This document shows, piece by piece, positions 1 through 8,682 of a DNA stretch of 64,000 nt. A model generated the notes under the pieces. The model was not told the DNA's origin, made no database searches, and saw nothing but the letters and a program-made list of their open reading frames with translations. This DNA comes from Campylobacter lari subsp. concheus (GTDB lineage Bacteria; Campylobacterota; Campylobacteria; Campylobacterales; Campylobacteraceae). Every line of letters begins with the position of its first letter. Position 1 is the stretch's first letter. The stretch lies in the NCBI RefSeq assembly GCF_008245025.1, contig NZ_CP043426.1:992001-1056000 (forward strand), written 5' to 3'. A program made the position numbers and the translations under genes.

Positions 1-1
1 A

Positions 2-238
2 AGCGCAATGATTTTAATTTTAGAAGATAAAAAGATTTTTAATCTTAGTAAGTGTGATTTGATTTTGGATAAATTTGATTTAAAAGATATGCAAGAATAC
101 ATTGAATCAAAACTTTATCAAGGCAAAGCCGGAGCTGTGATGTGTGAGGGATTTCATAAAAAATACATTAAAAAAATTATAGGCCATCAAAGTACAGCAC
201 TAGGGCTTAATATAGAACTTTTGAAAGCATTTTTATGA
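2..238 (+). CDS. maf: Maf-family nucleotide pyrophosphatase, C-terminal part (cut by window start)
   Basis: The reading frame is open from base 2 and no convincing start lies inside the window, so the gene begins upstream. The visible 78 or so residues include a Y-Q-G-K-A-G-A block, a later I-I-G-H segment and a G-L-x-x-x-L-L tail, the usual end of Maf proteins, which hydrolyse modified or canonical nucleoside triphosphates and were first described as septation inhibitors. The stop overlaps the next start in an ATGA arrangement (235-238), so it is translationally coupled to pbpA; the maf-pbpA order is the one known in C. jejuni. Family assignment rests on the C-terminal motif and this neighbour. 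Confidence 0.8.
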   Translation, partial: SAMILILEDKKIFNLSKCDLILDKFDLKDMQEYIESKLYQGKAGAVMCEGFHKKYIKKIIGHQSTALGLNIELLKAFL

Positions 239-2169
239 TAAAAATTTTAAAAATATTTCTTTCTTTTTGTGTAGTATGCGCGGTTGGAGTTTTTATATTT
301 ATTGCATATTTGTTTTCTGATTCTGATTTAAATCAATACACCTTTAAAGATTACAAACCACCTCTTACAACACAAATTTTTGATAAAAATGGAAAATTAG
401 TTGCAAATGTTTTCGAGCAACACCGCTTTTACGCTCCTTATGAAGAGCTTCCACCAAGACTTATAGAAGCTTTGGTAGCCATTGAAGATACTAGCTTTTT
501 TGAACATGGTGGGGTTAATATAGATGCGATTTTTAGAGCAGCTATTAAAATCATAAGAAGTGGCGGAAAAACCATGGAAGGAGCTTCCACTCTTACTCAA
601 CAATTCATAAAAAACACAGAATTAACCCCAGAGCGTACTTTGAGTAGAAAACTAAAAGAAGCTTTGCTTGCATATAAAATAGAAAATACTTTAACTAAAG
701 AACAAATTTTAGAAAGATATTTAAATTTCATCTTCTTTGGACATGGATATTATGGAGTAAAAACTGCTGCGCTTGGGTATTTTAGAAAAAATTTAGACGA
801 GCTTAGTTTGAAAGAAATTGCCATTTTAGTAGGTATGCCAAAGGCTCCAAGCACTTATGATCCTACTAGACACTTAGATCTTTCTTTAGCTAGGGCAAAT
901 AGCGTGGTACAAAGGATGTATAATCTCGGTTGGATTTCTAAAGAAGAGTGTGAAAATGCCTTAAAAGAAATTCCAAAAGTATATGATGATACTTTAACAC
1001 AAAATGCAGCTCCTTATGTTACTCAGGAAGTTTTAAAACAACTAAGCGGAATTAAAGACTTAAAAAGTGGTGGTTATAAAATAGAGCTTGCTATTGATCT
1101 TGACGTGCAAAATATTGCAAGAGAGGCTTTAAAATTTGGCTATGATGAAATAGTTAAAAGAGATAAAGATGCAAATTTAAGTACACTTAATGGAGCTATG
1201 ATAGTAGCAAATCACCAAAATGGAGATATATTAGCTTTAGTGGGTGGGGTAAATTATACAAAAAGTAATTTCAACCGCGCTACTCAAAGTTTAAGACAGC
1301 CTGGAAGTTCTTTTAAGCCTTTTTTATACCAAATTGCCATTGACATGGGCTATTCTCCTATGAGTAAGGTTGCTGATATTTCAAGAATTTTTGAAAGTAC
1401 CAAAGAAGATGAGAAAGACTGGAAACCTAAAAATTACGGCGGAAAATTTCTAGGGCTTATAAGCTTAAAAGAAGCACTAACTGGATCAAGAAACCTAGCT
1501 ACCATAAATTTAGCTCTTGCTTTAGGGCTTGATGTGATCCATGATAAACTTCAATTTATGGGCTTTGAGAATATACCAGTTGATTTATCTATAGTTTTGG
1601 GTAGCTTTGGAATTTCTATTTATGATTATGCTAAACTTTATACAGTATTTGGAAACTATGGCGTGCAAAAAGATTTAATACTCATTAAAAGAGTAATTGA
1701 TAAAAATGGCAAAATAGTAGTAGAGTTCAATTCTGGAGAAAGAAAAATCAGCGAACCTGAACAAGCCTTTTTAGTTAATGATATGATGCAAAATGTTGTT
1801 AAAAAAGGTACCGGACGCAATGCTAGAGTGGAAGGGATTGAGATAGCTGGAAAAACAGGTACTTCAAATAAAAGCGTAGATGCGTGGTTTTGTGGCTTAA
1901 CTCCTGAAATAGAAGCTATTATTTGGTATGGTAATGATGATAATAAACCTATGAAACAAATCGAAGGTGGCGCAAGGACTGCTGCTCCAGTTTTTAAAGA
2001 ATTTTTAACAAAATACTTAGAACTTTATCCTGATAGTGCTAGAAAATTTATCATTCCAAAAGGGGTTTATCAAGGAATTTATGAAAAGCAAAGAGAATAT
2101 TACACCAATATTTCTCCATTTCCAAAAAACAACCCTGCTCTATCTGCAAACAATGAGATAATTTTTTAA
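235..2169 (+). CDS. pbpA: Penicillin-binding protein 1A, bifunctional transglycosylase/transpeptidase
   Basis: A 644-residue class A PBP that polymerises lipid II glycan strands and crosslinks the peptides on the periplasmic face of the inner membrane. Residues 5-27 form one N-terminal membrane anchor. The glycosyltransferase (GT51) domain follows, with the catalytic Glu84 in an E-D-x-x-F-x-x-H-x-G motif and an E-G-A-S-T-L-T-Q-Q block. The transpeptidase domain has S358-S-F-K361, an S-R-N triad near residue 420 and K540-T-G-T543. All catalytic motifs are intact and the length is normal for Campylobacter. The start overlaps the maf stop. I see no strong hairpin after the stop, although an AT-rich promoter for msrP follows at once. 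Confidence 0.95.
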   Translation: MIKILKIFLSFCVVCAVGVFIFIAYLFSDSDLNQYTFKDYKPPLTTQIFDKNGKLVANVFEQHRFYAPYEELPPRLIEALVAIEDTSFFEHGGVNIDAIFRAAIKIIRSGGKTMEGASTLTQQFIKNTELTPERTLSRKLKEALLAYKIENTLTKEQILERYLNFIFFGHGYYGVKTAALGYFRKNLDELSLKEIAILVGMPKAPSTYDPTRHLDLSLARANSVVQRMYNLGWISKEECENALKEIPKVYDDTLTQNAAPYVTQEVLKQLSGIKDLKSGGYKIELAIDLDVQNIAREALKFGYDEIVKRDKDANLSTLNGAMIVANHQNGDILALVGGVNYTKSNFNRATQSLRQPGSSFKPFLYQIAIDMGYSPMSKVADISRIFESTKEDEKDWKPKNYGGKFLGLISLKEALTGSRNLATINLALALGLDVIHDKLQFMGFENIPVDLSIVLGSFGISIYDYAKLYTVFGNYGVQKDLILIKRVIDKNGKIVVEFNSGERKISEPEQAFLVNDMMQNVVKKGTGRNARVEGIEIAGKTGTSNKSVDAWFCGLTPEIEAIIWYGNDDNKPMKQIEGGARTAAPVFKEFLTKYLELYPDSARKFIIPKGVYQGIYEKQREYYTNISPFPKNNPALSANNEIIF

Positions 2170-2183
2170 AAATATTTTTTTTA

Positions 2184-2189
2184 TATAAT
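2184..2189 (+). promoter_or_regulatory. Predicted sigma-70 -10 element for msrPQ
   Basis: A perfect TATAAT lies 63 bases before the msrP start, in the short gap after pbpA. Transcription would begin near 2196, so the whole inverted repeat at 2206-2249 would sit in the 5' leader. No clear -35 is visible, which is normal for Campylobacter. Confidence 0.5.
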
Positions 2190-2205
2190 AAAAATTATCC
2201 TTTTG

Positions 2206-2249
2206 TTTTCCTTTATATGTTTTAATATCATAAAACTTATAAAGGAAAA
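2206..2249 (+). promoter_or_regulatory. Long hairpin enclosing the msrP ribosome binding site
   Basis: Bases 2206-2217 and 2238-2249 are a perfect 12-bp inverted repeat. Inside it, 2219-2224 pairs perfectly with 2231-2236 around a 6-base loop, leaving a single T-T mismatch (2218/2237). The right arm holds the msrP Shine-Dalgarno AAAGGA (2241-2246), six bases before the ATG. In the mRNA this would fold into an 18-pair stem that buries the ribosome binding site. It could be a translational switch or an RNA thermometer; as DNA it could be a dyad operator. Function is inferred. Confidence 0.6.
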
Positions 2250-2251
2250 TT

Positions 2252-3145
2252 ATGAATATCACAAACGAACAATTATATAAAAATAGACGCCATTTTTTAA
2301 AACTAGGTGCTGGGGCTTTAGTTAGTTCAGCTTTAGTTCAATCTGAATTGATGGCATTAAATTTCTTTCCTGATCCTAATAATGAAAAATTAAAACTTAG
2401 CGATGAAAAAATTGCGACTAATTATGTAAATTTTTATGAATTTTCTACTGACAAAAAAAGAGCCGTAGAACTTGCGAAAAATTTTAACACAAACGGCTGG
2501 AAAATAGAAGTTAGTGGAGAAGTTGAAGAGCCTTTGACTTTAACTATGCAAGATTTATTAGCCTTTCCTTTAGAAGAGAGAATTTATAGATTTCGTTGTG
2601 TTGAAACTTGGTCTATGGTAGTGCCTTGGGTTGGTTTTGAATTGCGTGCTTTAATAGAAAAATGTAAAGTCAAAAGCGAAGCAAAATTTATAAAATTTAC
2701 CACTCTTTTTGATAAAAATCAATTTGCCGATCAAGCTTCATTTTTCCCAACTCTTGATTATCCTTATGTAGAGGGCTTAAGATTGGATGAGGCTATGCAT
2801 CCACTAACGCTTATGGCTGTAGGTATGTATAAAAAGCCTTTATTAGGACAAAATGGAGCACCGATTCGTCTTGTAGTTCCATGGAAGTATGGCTTTAAAA
2901 GTATAAAATCTATCGTAAAAATAGAATTTACCAAAGAACAGCCTAAAACCACATGGGAGCTAGCAAACCCTAGAGAATATGGTTTTTATGCCAATGTTAA
3001 TCCAAATGTTTCTCATCCAAGATGGTCTCAAGCAAATGAGCGTCCTTTGGGAGATTTTTTCACCAAGCCTACACAAATGTTTAATGGCTATGAAAAAGAA
3101 GTAGCACATTTGTATAAAGACATGGATTTAAAGGTTAATTTTTAA
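2252..3145 (+). CDS. msrP: Protein-methionine-sulfoxide reductase, molybdopterin subunit MsrP
   Basis: A 297-residue member of the sulfite-oxidase-like molybdoenzymes (YedY/MsrP) that repairs oxidised methionines in periplasmic proteins. The N-terminus carries a twin-arginine signal (R-R-H-F-L-K at about residues 11-16 followed by a hydrophobic stretch), so it is exported folded with its cofactor. The molybdenum-ligating cysteine is C116, in R-F-R-C-V-E-T-W. The stop overlaps the next start (TAATG at 3143-3147), coupling it to its membrane partner msrQ. An AAAGGA ribosome binding site supports the chosen ATG, but this site lies in the arm of a long inverted repeat. Homologous to the C. jejuni Cj0379c/Cj0378c pair by my recollection. 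Confidence 0.9.
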   Translation: MNITNEQLYKNRRHFLKLGAGALVSSALVQSELMALNFFPDPNNEKLKLSDEKIATNYVNFYEFSTDKKRAVELAKNFNTNGWKIEVSGEVEEPLTLTMQDLLAFPLEERIYRFRCVETWSMVVPWVGFELRALIEKCKVKSEAKFIKFTTLFDKNQFADQASFFPTLDYPYVEGLRLDEAMHPLTLMAVGMYKKPLLGQNGAPIRLVVPWKYGFKSIKSIVKIEFTKEQPKTTWELANPREYGFYANVNPNVSHPRWSQANERPLGDFFTKPTQMFNGYEKEVAHLYKDMDLKVNF

Positions 3146-3705
3146 TGAGCAAAAAAGTTTATAACATCGGTGGATTTTTAGTCTTTGCTTTAAGTATTAT
3201 TTTTAGCGTTTATCAAATCATGCAAGAATTTGATATTGTAAAATCTGTATATTTTTATAGTGGTATATTTGGTTTAATCTTTTTTGGATTAAGCCTATTT
3301 TTTTCACTTTTAAAGTATAAACACACAAAAGATTACCCTAAATTTTTAGGTTTTTATGCATTTTTTTGGGCTTTAATTCACTTTTTTAATTATTTTGCTT
3401 TTGGAAAAAATTTAGATTTAATACTTTTTTTTAAAGATACTTTTAGTAAAAATTTAGAATTTAGTGGTTTTGTAAGCTTTTTTATACTCACATTTATGTT
3501 TATAAGCTCATTTAAACTTTTTAAAAAATTAAACAAAATAAGAAAACTTGGATATTTTTGCTTTTTGCTAGCAGCTTGGCATTATTTTTTATCTGCAAAA
3601 ATACCACAAATTCCACATTTTTTAGCTTTAAGCCTAGCCTTGATTTTTCTACTTATCAAACTATATAAAAATTATAAAAAGAGAAAAAAAGTAACTTTTT
3701 TATAA
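3145..3705 (+). CDS. msrQ: Haem-binding membrane subunit MsrQ
   Basis: A 186-residue integral membrane protein with about five or six hydrophobic segments, of the ferric-reductase-like YedZ/MsrQ family. It passes electrons from the quinone pool or a flavin reductase to MsrP. Several histidines lie within or next to membrane segments, for example in A-L-I-H-F-F-N-Y, and could ligate haem b; I did not assign the ligands. It overlaps the msrP stop by one base, which with the family pairing makes the assignment firm even though primary-sequence conservation in this family is low. The C-terminus is short and very basic. Confidence 0.85.
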   Translation: MSKKVYNIGGFLVFALSIIFSVYQIMQEFDIVKSVYFYSGIFGLIFFGLSLFFSLLKYKHTKDYPKFLGFYAFFWALIHFFNYFAFGKNLDLILFFKDTFSKNLEFSGFVSFFILTFMFISSFKLFKKLNKIRKLGYFCFLLAAWHYFLSAKIPQIPHFLALSLALIFLLIKLYKNYKKRKKVTFL

Positions 3706-3795
3706 AAATTTGTATTCAAATGAAACACTTTTAAGAGTAAATATATAAATATATTCTTAGAATAAGACTTGATATATCTTATTTTAAGGACAATC

Positions 3796-5691
3796 ATGCA
3801 AAGAAGAGATTTTTTAAATGGAATGGCTTTAACTATACTTGCAGGAATGACTCCTTTGCAAGTATTATATGGTAAAGAAGCCAAAATCGAAGATTTTACC
3901 AAAGAATACTATCCTCCAAAATGGCTTGGACTAAGGGGTAGCAATAATGCAAGTTATGAATTTGCACATATGCTAAGAGATGGTGAAAAATTTGACTTTA
4001 GCGCTATCAAACCTAAACAAGAGTATGATTTGGTTGTTGTTGGAGCTGGAATTAGTGGTTTAGCAGCTGCCTGTTTTTATCAAAACAAATTTGGAAAAGA
4101 TAAAAAAATTCTTATCCTTGATAATCATGATGATTTTGGTGGACATGCTAGAAGAAATGAAATAGATTTAGAAGATGGTACTATTTTAAGTTATGGTGGC
4201 AGTGAAACATTTCAATCACCAAAGGCATTATATTCCAAAGAAGTAGTAGATTTATTATCATCTTTGGGTGTGGATATTGATGAGCTTGCTAAACGCTTTG
4301 ATGTGAATTTTTATCCTGATTTAAATCTTAGCAGAGGTGTGTATTTTTCTAAGACTGAATTTGGAGTAGATAAAGTCGTAAGTGGCAACCCTAGAAAAGT
4401 AATTTGTGACGACATTCCTGAGGGAAGACATAATGGCAGAAGTATTGAAGCTTTTATAGGTGATTTTCCTCTTAATGAAAAAGATAAAAAAGATTTAATT
4501 GCTTTATTTAAAAGCGAAAAAGACTATCTAAAAGGTTTGACAAAAGGGCAAAGAGATGAGTACGTGGCTAAAACAAGCTATAAAAAATTCTTAGAAGAAA
4601 AGGTTAAACTTTCACCACAAGCTGTAAAATTCTTTGAAGGTATGACAGATGACTTTTTAGCTTTAGGAATTGATGCTGTTTCTTGTGAAGATGCTAGAGC
4701 TTCATTTTTGCCTGGTTTTGATAAACTTGGACTTGATCCAATCGAGGGAGAAGCATTAGCTGAAATGGAAGAGCCATACATCCACCACTGCGCTGATGGT
4801 AATGCCACTGTTGCCAGATTAATGGTTAGAAGATTAATTCCTGATGTGTCTAAAAAAGGCAAAGATATGGATGAAGTTACTCTAGCTCATTTTGATTATT
4901 CTAAACTTGATCTTGCTAAAAACAAAGTACGCTTAAGATTAAACAGCACTGTTATAAATGTAGAAAACACAAAAGATGGAGCTTTAGTAACTTACGTTAA
5001 TAAAGGCAAAAATTACAGAGTAAAAGCTAAAAAAGTTGTAATGGCAAATTATAATAGTATGATTCCATACATAGTACCAAGCATGCCACAAGATCAAAAA
5101 GATGCTTTGAGTAAAAACGTAAAAACATCACTTTTACACACAAATGTTATTATAAGTAACTGGGAGCCATTTATAAAACTTGGGGTTCATGAAATTTATT
5201 CGCCAAAAATGCCTTATGCTAGAACCAAGCTTGATTATCCTGTAGATATGGGAGGATATCACCACCCAAGAGACCCTAAAAAACCTATTTGCGTTCATAT
5301 GGTATGCTCACCTTTAGTATTTGCTTCTATGCAAGGAATTGATCTTGAAGGAATGGACGCAAGAGATAGAGCTAGAGTAGGTAGAAATTTATTATTCACT
5401 ATGAGCTTTGAAGAGCATGAAAAAATCATTCGCGATCAACTCCAAGGTATGCTAGGTTCAGCTGGATTTGATCATGAAAGAGACATTAAGGCTATAGTTG
5501 TGAATCGTTGGGGACACTGCTACTCATATACAGAAAATAGTCTTTTTGATGATAGTGAAGAAGCACAAAAGACCATAGAACTTGCGAGAAAACCTTTTGG
5601 TAATATCGTTATAGCAAATTCAGATTCTGACTGGTCAGCTTATATGCATTCAGCAATCGATCAAGCATATCGTGCTGTTAATGAATTATAA
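3796..5691 (+). CDS. Tat-exported FAD-dependent oxidoreductase, spermidine-dehydrogenase-like
   Basis: A 631-residue protein starting at the ATG at 3796, preceded by AAGGAC; an upstream TTG at 3769 would add nine residues ahead of the twin-arginine signal and is unlikely. The signal is R-R-D-F-L at residues 3-7 followed by a hydrophobic run. A conserved Y-Y-P-P-x-x-x-G-L-R-G-S block comes next, then a Rossmann FAD-binding motif G83-A-G-I-S-G88 and a D-D-F-G-G-H-A-R-R-N-E segment. This combination is what I recall for SpdH of Pseudomonas and many proteins annotated only as NAD(P)/FAD-dependent oxidoreductases. A periplasmic polyamine dehydrogenase is therefore plausible, but the substrate is unproven. 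It is transcribed separately from msrPQ with an AT-rich 90-bp gap, and ends at a strong terminator. Confidence 0.65.
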   Translation: MQRRDFLNGMALTILAGMTPLQVLYGKEAKIEDFTKEYYPPKWLGLRGSNNASYEFAHMLRDGEKFDFSAIKPKQEYDLVVVGAGISGLAAACFYQNKFGKDKKILILDNHDDFGGHARRNEIDLEDGTILSYGGSETFQSPKALYSKEVVDLLSSLGVDIDELAKRFDVNFYPDLNLSRGVYFSKTEFGVDKVVSGNPRKVICDDIPEGRHNGRSIEAFIGDFPLNEKDKKDLIALFKSEKDYLKGLTKGQRDEYVAKTSYKKFLEEKVKLSPQAVKFFEGMTDDFLALGIDAVSCEDARASFLPGFDKLGLDPIEGEALAEMEEPYIHHCADGNATVARLMVRRLIPDVSKKGKDMDEVTLAHFDYSKLDLAKNKVRLRLNSTVINVENTKDGALVTYVNKGKNYRVKAKKVVMANYNSMIPYIVPSMPQDQKDALSKNVKTSLLHTNVIISNWEPFIKLGVHEIYSPKMPYARTKLDYPVDMGGYHHPRDPKKPICVHMVCSPLVFASMQGIDLEGMDARDRARVGRNLLFTMSFEEHEKIIRDQLQGMLGSAGFDHERDIKAIVVNRWGHCYSYTENSLFDDSEEAQKTIELARKPFGNIVIANSDSDWSAYMHSAIDQAYRAVNEL

Positions 5692-5693
5692 AA

Positions 5694-5717
5694 TCAAACT
5701 CCTTTTTAGGAGTTTGA
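5694..5717. terminator. Bidirectional terminator between the oxidoreductase gene and copA
   Basis: A perfect 9-bp inverted repeat (5694-5702 with 5709-5717) around a 6-base loop follows the plus-strand stop by two bases. Convergent copA ends at 5755. The flanks are AT-rich, but no long T run is present on either side. Confidence 0.7.
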
Positions 5718-5754
5718 TAAATTAACTCTTGTAAATATTGTTTAAAAAAATTAT

Positions 5755-7875
5755 CTAACGTAATCTTAAAGAATTTAGTACAACTGTTACCGAACTAAAA
5801 CACATTGCCAAAGCTGCCAAATGTGGACTAAGACTTATAAATGGCACAAAACCTGCTGCAATAGGAATACACAAAGCATTGTAAATAAAAGCCCAAAAAA
5901 GATTGAGTTTGATGATATTTTTAGTTTTTTGAGAAAGCTCAAAACAATAAGCTATTAAAGATAAATCATCTTTTATCAAAATCAAATCTCCGCTTTTTTT
6001 AGCAAGCTCACTTGCTTTAGAAAAACTTATGCTTGCACTAGCTAAATTTAAAGCAGGAGCATCATTGACACCATCTCCTATAAAAAGAACTTTTTCTTTT
6101 TTGATTTTTTCTTTTATGAAATTAAGTTTTTGCTCAGGTTTTAAATCAGAATAATATTCATCAATATTAAGCTCATTTGCTATTTTAGTAACACTTTTTT
6201 TATTATCGCCGCTTAAAATAATACTTTTTATACCTTTTTGTTTTAAATTTGCTATCAAGTCTTTAGCTTCATTTTTAAGTTCATTTTTCAAGCAAACCCC
6301 ACCAAGACAAATTTTATTTTTTACAAAATACAAACATATAGGCGCTTGATCTTCAAATTCTTGCAAAAATTGCTTACTTTTTTGTATATCAACACCATTT
6401 TCAAGCATTAATTTCTCATTGCCTATTAAATACACATCATCATTTTCCTCATAAAGCAAACCACTGCCCACTAAAACACTTAATTTCCCTTGTAAATTTA
6501 AATTTACATTCAATTCTTTAGTAAAAGCCTTTGCGATTGGGTGTGAGCTTAAATTTTCAATTTGGGTGAGTTTTTGAAAATCTTCTTGAGTAAGATTATA
6601 CTTATAAACACTTAATTCATCTTGACTTAAAGTGCCTGTTTTATCAAAAATAGCAAGTTTTATACTAGCTAAATTCTCTAATACCGCTGGATTTTTTACT
6701 AAGATAAAATTTCTTGCACCATTTGCTAAAGCACTAACTATAGCTATAGGGGTTGCTAAACCCAAAGCGCAAGGACAAGAGATTAAGAGCATAGCACAAG
6801 CATGTAAAAATGCTGCATTAATTCCTTCTTTAACATACCAAAATACAAACACAAAAAGCGATAAAACAATAATACAAGCTACAAAATAAGCTGAAATTTT
6901 ATTAGCTAAATTTGCTAAAGGTGTTTTGACATTGCCTGCTTTAAAAACAAGATCTTTGATTTGTTCTAATGAGCTTTCAATCGCCTTTTTATTAGCTTTA
7001 ATCTTTAAATTTCCATTAATCAACACAGTTCCTGCTAAAATCTCATCATCTTGCTTTTTCAAAAGTGGTAAAAACTCTCCTGTTAAAAAACTCACATCAA
7101 CCTCAGCTTCACCTGCTATAATCACCCCATCAGCAACAACACTTTCACCCTCTTTTACTAAAATCACATCATTTTCTTTTACAAAAGCACTAGGTATGCT
7201 TTTTATACTTCCATCTTCTAAGATTATATTAGCTTGTTTAATATCTATATTTTTTAATTTGTTTTGATATTCTAAGGATTTAAATTTAGCCTTTTCTTCT
7301 AAGTATTTACCTAACAAAACAAAGCTTATAATCATCGCTCCACCGCTAAAATACAAATAACCATCTTTGCTAAATACTTCAAAATACACAAAAAAAGAAT
7401 ATATAAAAGAAGTAAAAGCACCTAGAGATATCAAGGTATTCATATCTAAATTTTTATGTCTTAATCCTTTAAGGGCATGGATAAAAAAACCTTTTCCACA
7501 ATAAAAAATTGCTATCATAGATAAAAGCATTTGAATTAAAGCAGAAACATTTCCTTGAACAAACATTTCAAAATACATCACAATAGAGCTTAAAACTATA
7601 CTCATAATAAGCTTTATTTTCATATTTTTAAGCTCTTTGAGTTTAAACTCGTATAAATTTTGCTCTTCTTGCAATATCTCAAAACCCAAAGCTTTGATTT
7701 TTTCTTTGATTTTTGCTTCCAAAGATAAATCTTTAAGCAAAAACACTCCACTAGAATTGACATAAGAAACACTTACATCTTCTACTCCATCAATTTTTGC
7801 ACAAACTTTTTCTATAGCATTAGAGCAATTAACACAAGTCATATTACCTATTTTTAATTTTAACTCATGCTTCAT
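5755..7875 (-). CDS. copA: Copper-exporting P1B-type ATPase CopA
   Basis: A 706-residue P-type ATPase that pumps Cu(I) out of the cytoplasm. The N-terminal heavy-metal domain has G-N-M-T-C-V-N-C at about residues 11-18. About eight membrane segments follow; the membrane Cu site is C367-P-C369 and the phosphorylated aspartate is D411 in D-K-T-G-T. The hinge motif G-D-G-V-N-D-A-P is intact. The 5' end overlaps the copZ 3' end by 11 bases, so the two are cotranslated. The same pair is known as Cj1161c/Cj1162c in C. jejuni. The family is normally induced by copper; I see no CueR-type site here. Confidence 0.95.
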   Translation of the reverse strand: MKHELKLKIGNMTCVNCSNAIEKVCAKIDGVEDVSVSYVNSSGVFLLKDLSLEAKIKEKIKALGFEILQEEQNLYEFKLKELKNMKIKLIMSIVLSSIVMYFEMFVQGNVSALIQMLLSMIAIFYCGKGFFIHALKGLRHKNLDMNTLISLGAFTSFIYSFFVYFEVFSKDGYLYFSGGAMIISFVLLGKYLEEKAKFKSLEYQNKLKNIDIKQANIILEDGSIKSIPSAFVKENDVILVKEGESVVADGVIIAGEAEVDVSFLTGEFLPLLKKQDDEILAGTVLINGNLKIKANKKAIESSLEQIKDLVFKAGNVKTPLANLANKISAYFVACIIVLSLFVFVFWYVKEGINAAFLHACAMLLISCPCALGLATPIAIVSALANGARNFILVKNPAVLENLASIKLAIFDKTGTLSQDELSVYKYNLTQEDFQKLTQIENLSSHPIAKAFTKELNVNLNLQGKLSVLVGSGLLYEENDDVYLIGNEKLMLENGVDIQKSKQFLQEFEDQAPICLYFVKNKICLGGVCLKNELKNEAKDLIANLKQKGIKSIILSGDNKKSVTKIANELNIDEYYSDLKPEQKLNFIKEKIKKEKVLFIGDGVNDAPALNLASASISFSKASELAKKSGDLILIKDDLSLIAYCFELSQKTKNIIKLNLFWAFIYNALCIPIAAGFVPFISLSPHLAALAMCFSSVTVVLNSLRLR

Positions 7876-8056
7876 CTATCTCAAAACCTAAATCTTGCAA
7901 TTGTTTTTTGAACTCTTCAACTTGCTCTGCTTTTAAATCAATCTCTATGCTTTTTGTTTCAACATTTATTTGCATAGCACCAAATTCATCTTCCAATGAA
8001 GCCTTGATTAAATTGACACAACTTTGACAATTAATATTTTTAGTTTTTATAATCAT
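7865..8056 (-). CDS. copZ: Copper chaperone CopZ (heavy-metal-associated domain)
   Basis: A 63-residue single HMA domain with the Cu(I)-binding N-C-Q-S-C motif (C10 and C13). It is expected to hand cytoplasmic copper to CopA. It lies between an acetyltransferase gene that ends one base before its start and copA, which it overlaps by 11 bases; AAGGAG within the end of the upstream gene is its ribosome binding site. One oddity is that the motif is I-N-C-Q-S-C rather than the usual M-x-C-x-x-C, so the methionine before the first cysteine is replaced by asparagine/isoleucine. Confidence 0.9.
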   Translation of the reverse strand: MIIKTKNINCQSCVNLIKASLEDEFGAMQINVETKSIEIDLKAEQVEEFKKQLQDLGFEIDEA

Positions 8057-8602
8057 TTATTCTCCTTTTTCTCTATATTCATATTTATGAGAGTGAAAAA
8101 TTTTATTTTTTATCAATTTAAAACCCATTTTTTCATAAAGCATTTTTGCATTTATATTTTCATCTTCTACGATTAATGAAAGCTTTTTACCATTTTTAAA
8201 AGCTTCATTGAAGGCATATTCAATCAATTTCTTAGCAATACCCTTCCCTCTTGATTTTTCATCCACACAAATACTATCTAAATAAAACTCATTTTCACAC
8301 TCTTTTAAAACTTTTTCATTGATTCCTAAAAATTCTAAATGATCATTTAAAGGCTTATCTAGCTCATCTGCCAAAGCTCCATCATAAAAACAAATCGCAC
8401 CTAAAATTTCCCTATCTTCTTCATAAACATATATATTTTCATAGCTTAAACGATTATTTTCTTGAGTGAAGAAATTTTCTAAAACCTCTATGGCTTTTTG
8501 ATGATCATTATAGCCACTAAGTTTATATATAAAATGATCCATTGCCAAAGCAAGCAATTGCATGCATTTTTTAGCATCATCCTTTCTAGCTTTTCTGATC
8601 AC
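8057..8602 (-). CDS. GNAT-family N-acetyltransferase
   Basis: A 181-residue cytoplasmic protein with the acetyl-CoA pyrophosphate-binding signature of GNAT enzymes (R-G-K-G-I-A near residue 137) preceded by the usual beta-4 strand D-S-I-C-V-D. A second C-terminal block N-x-x-A-K-M-L-Y-E-K-M-G-F-K fits the acetyl-CoA fold. The substrate is not predictable from sequence; small amines, amino acids or protein N-termini are all possible. It is the first gene of a three-gene minus-strand unit with copZ and copA, with one-base spacing to copZ, but a role in copper handling is not implied by the family. It is divergent from yebC. Confidence 0.8.
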   Translation of the reverse strand: MIRKARKDDAKKCMQLLALAMDHFIYKLSGYNDHQKAIEVLENFFTQENNRLSYENIYVYEEDREILGAICFYDGALADELDKPLNDHLEFLGINEKVLKECENEFYLDSICVDEKSRGKGIAKKLIEYAFNEAFKNGKKLSLIVEDENINAKMLYEKMGFKLIKNKIFHSHKYEYREKGE

Positions 8603-8682
8603 TCTTTTACTCCTTTAAAATCAAATTTAGACTTCTTAGTTTATACTTTTAACTTTAAAACAATATAAGAAAGAGAGAATTT

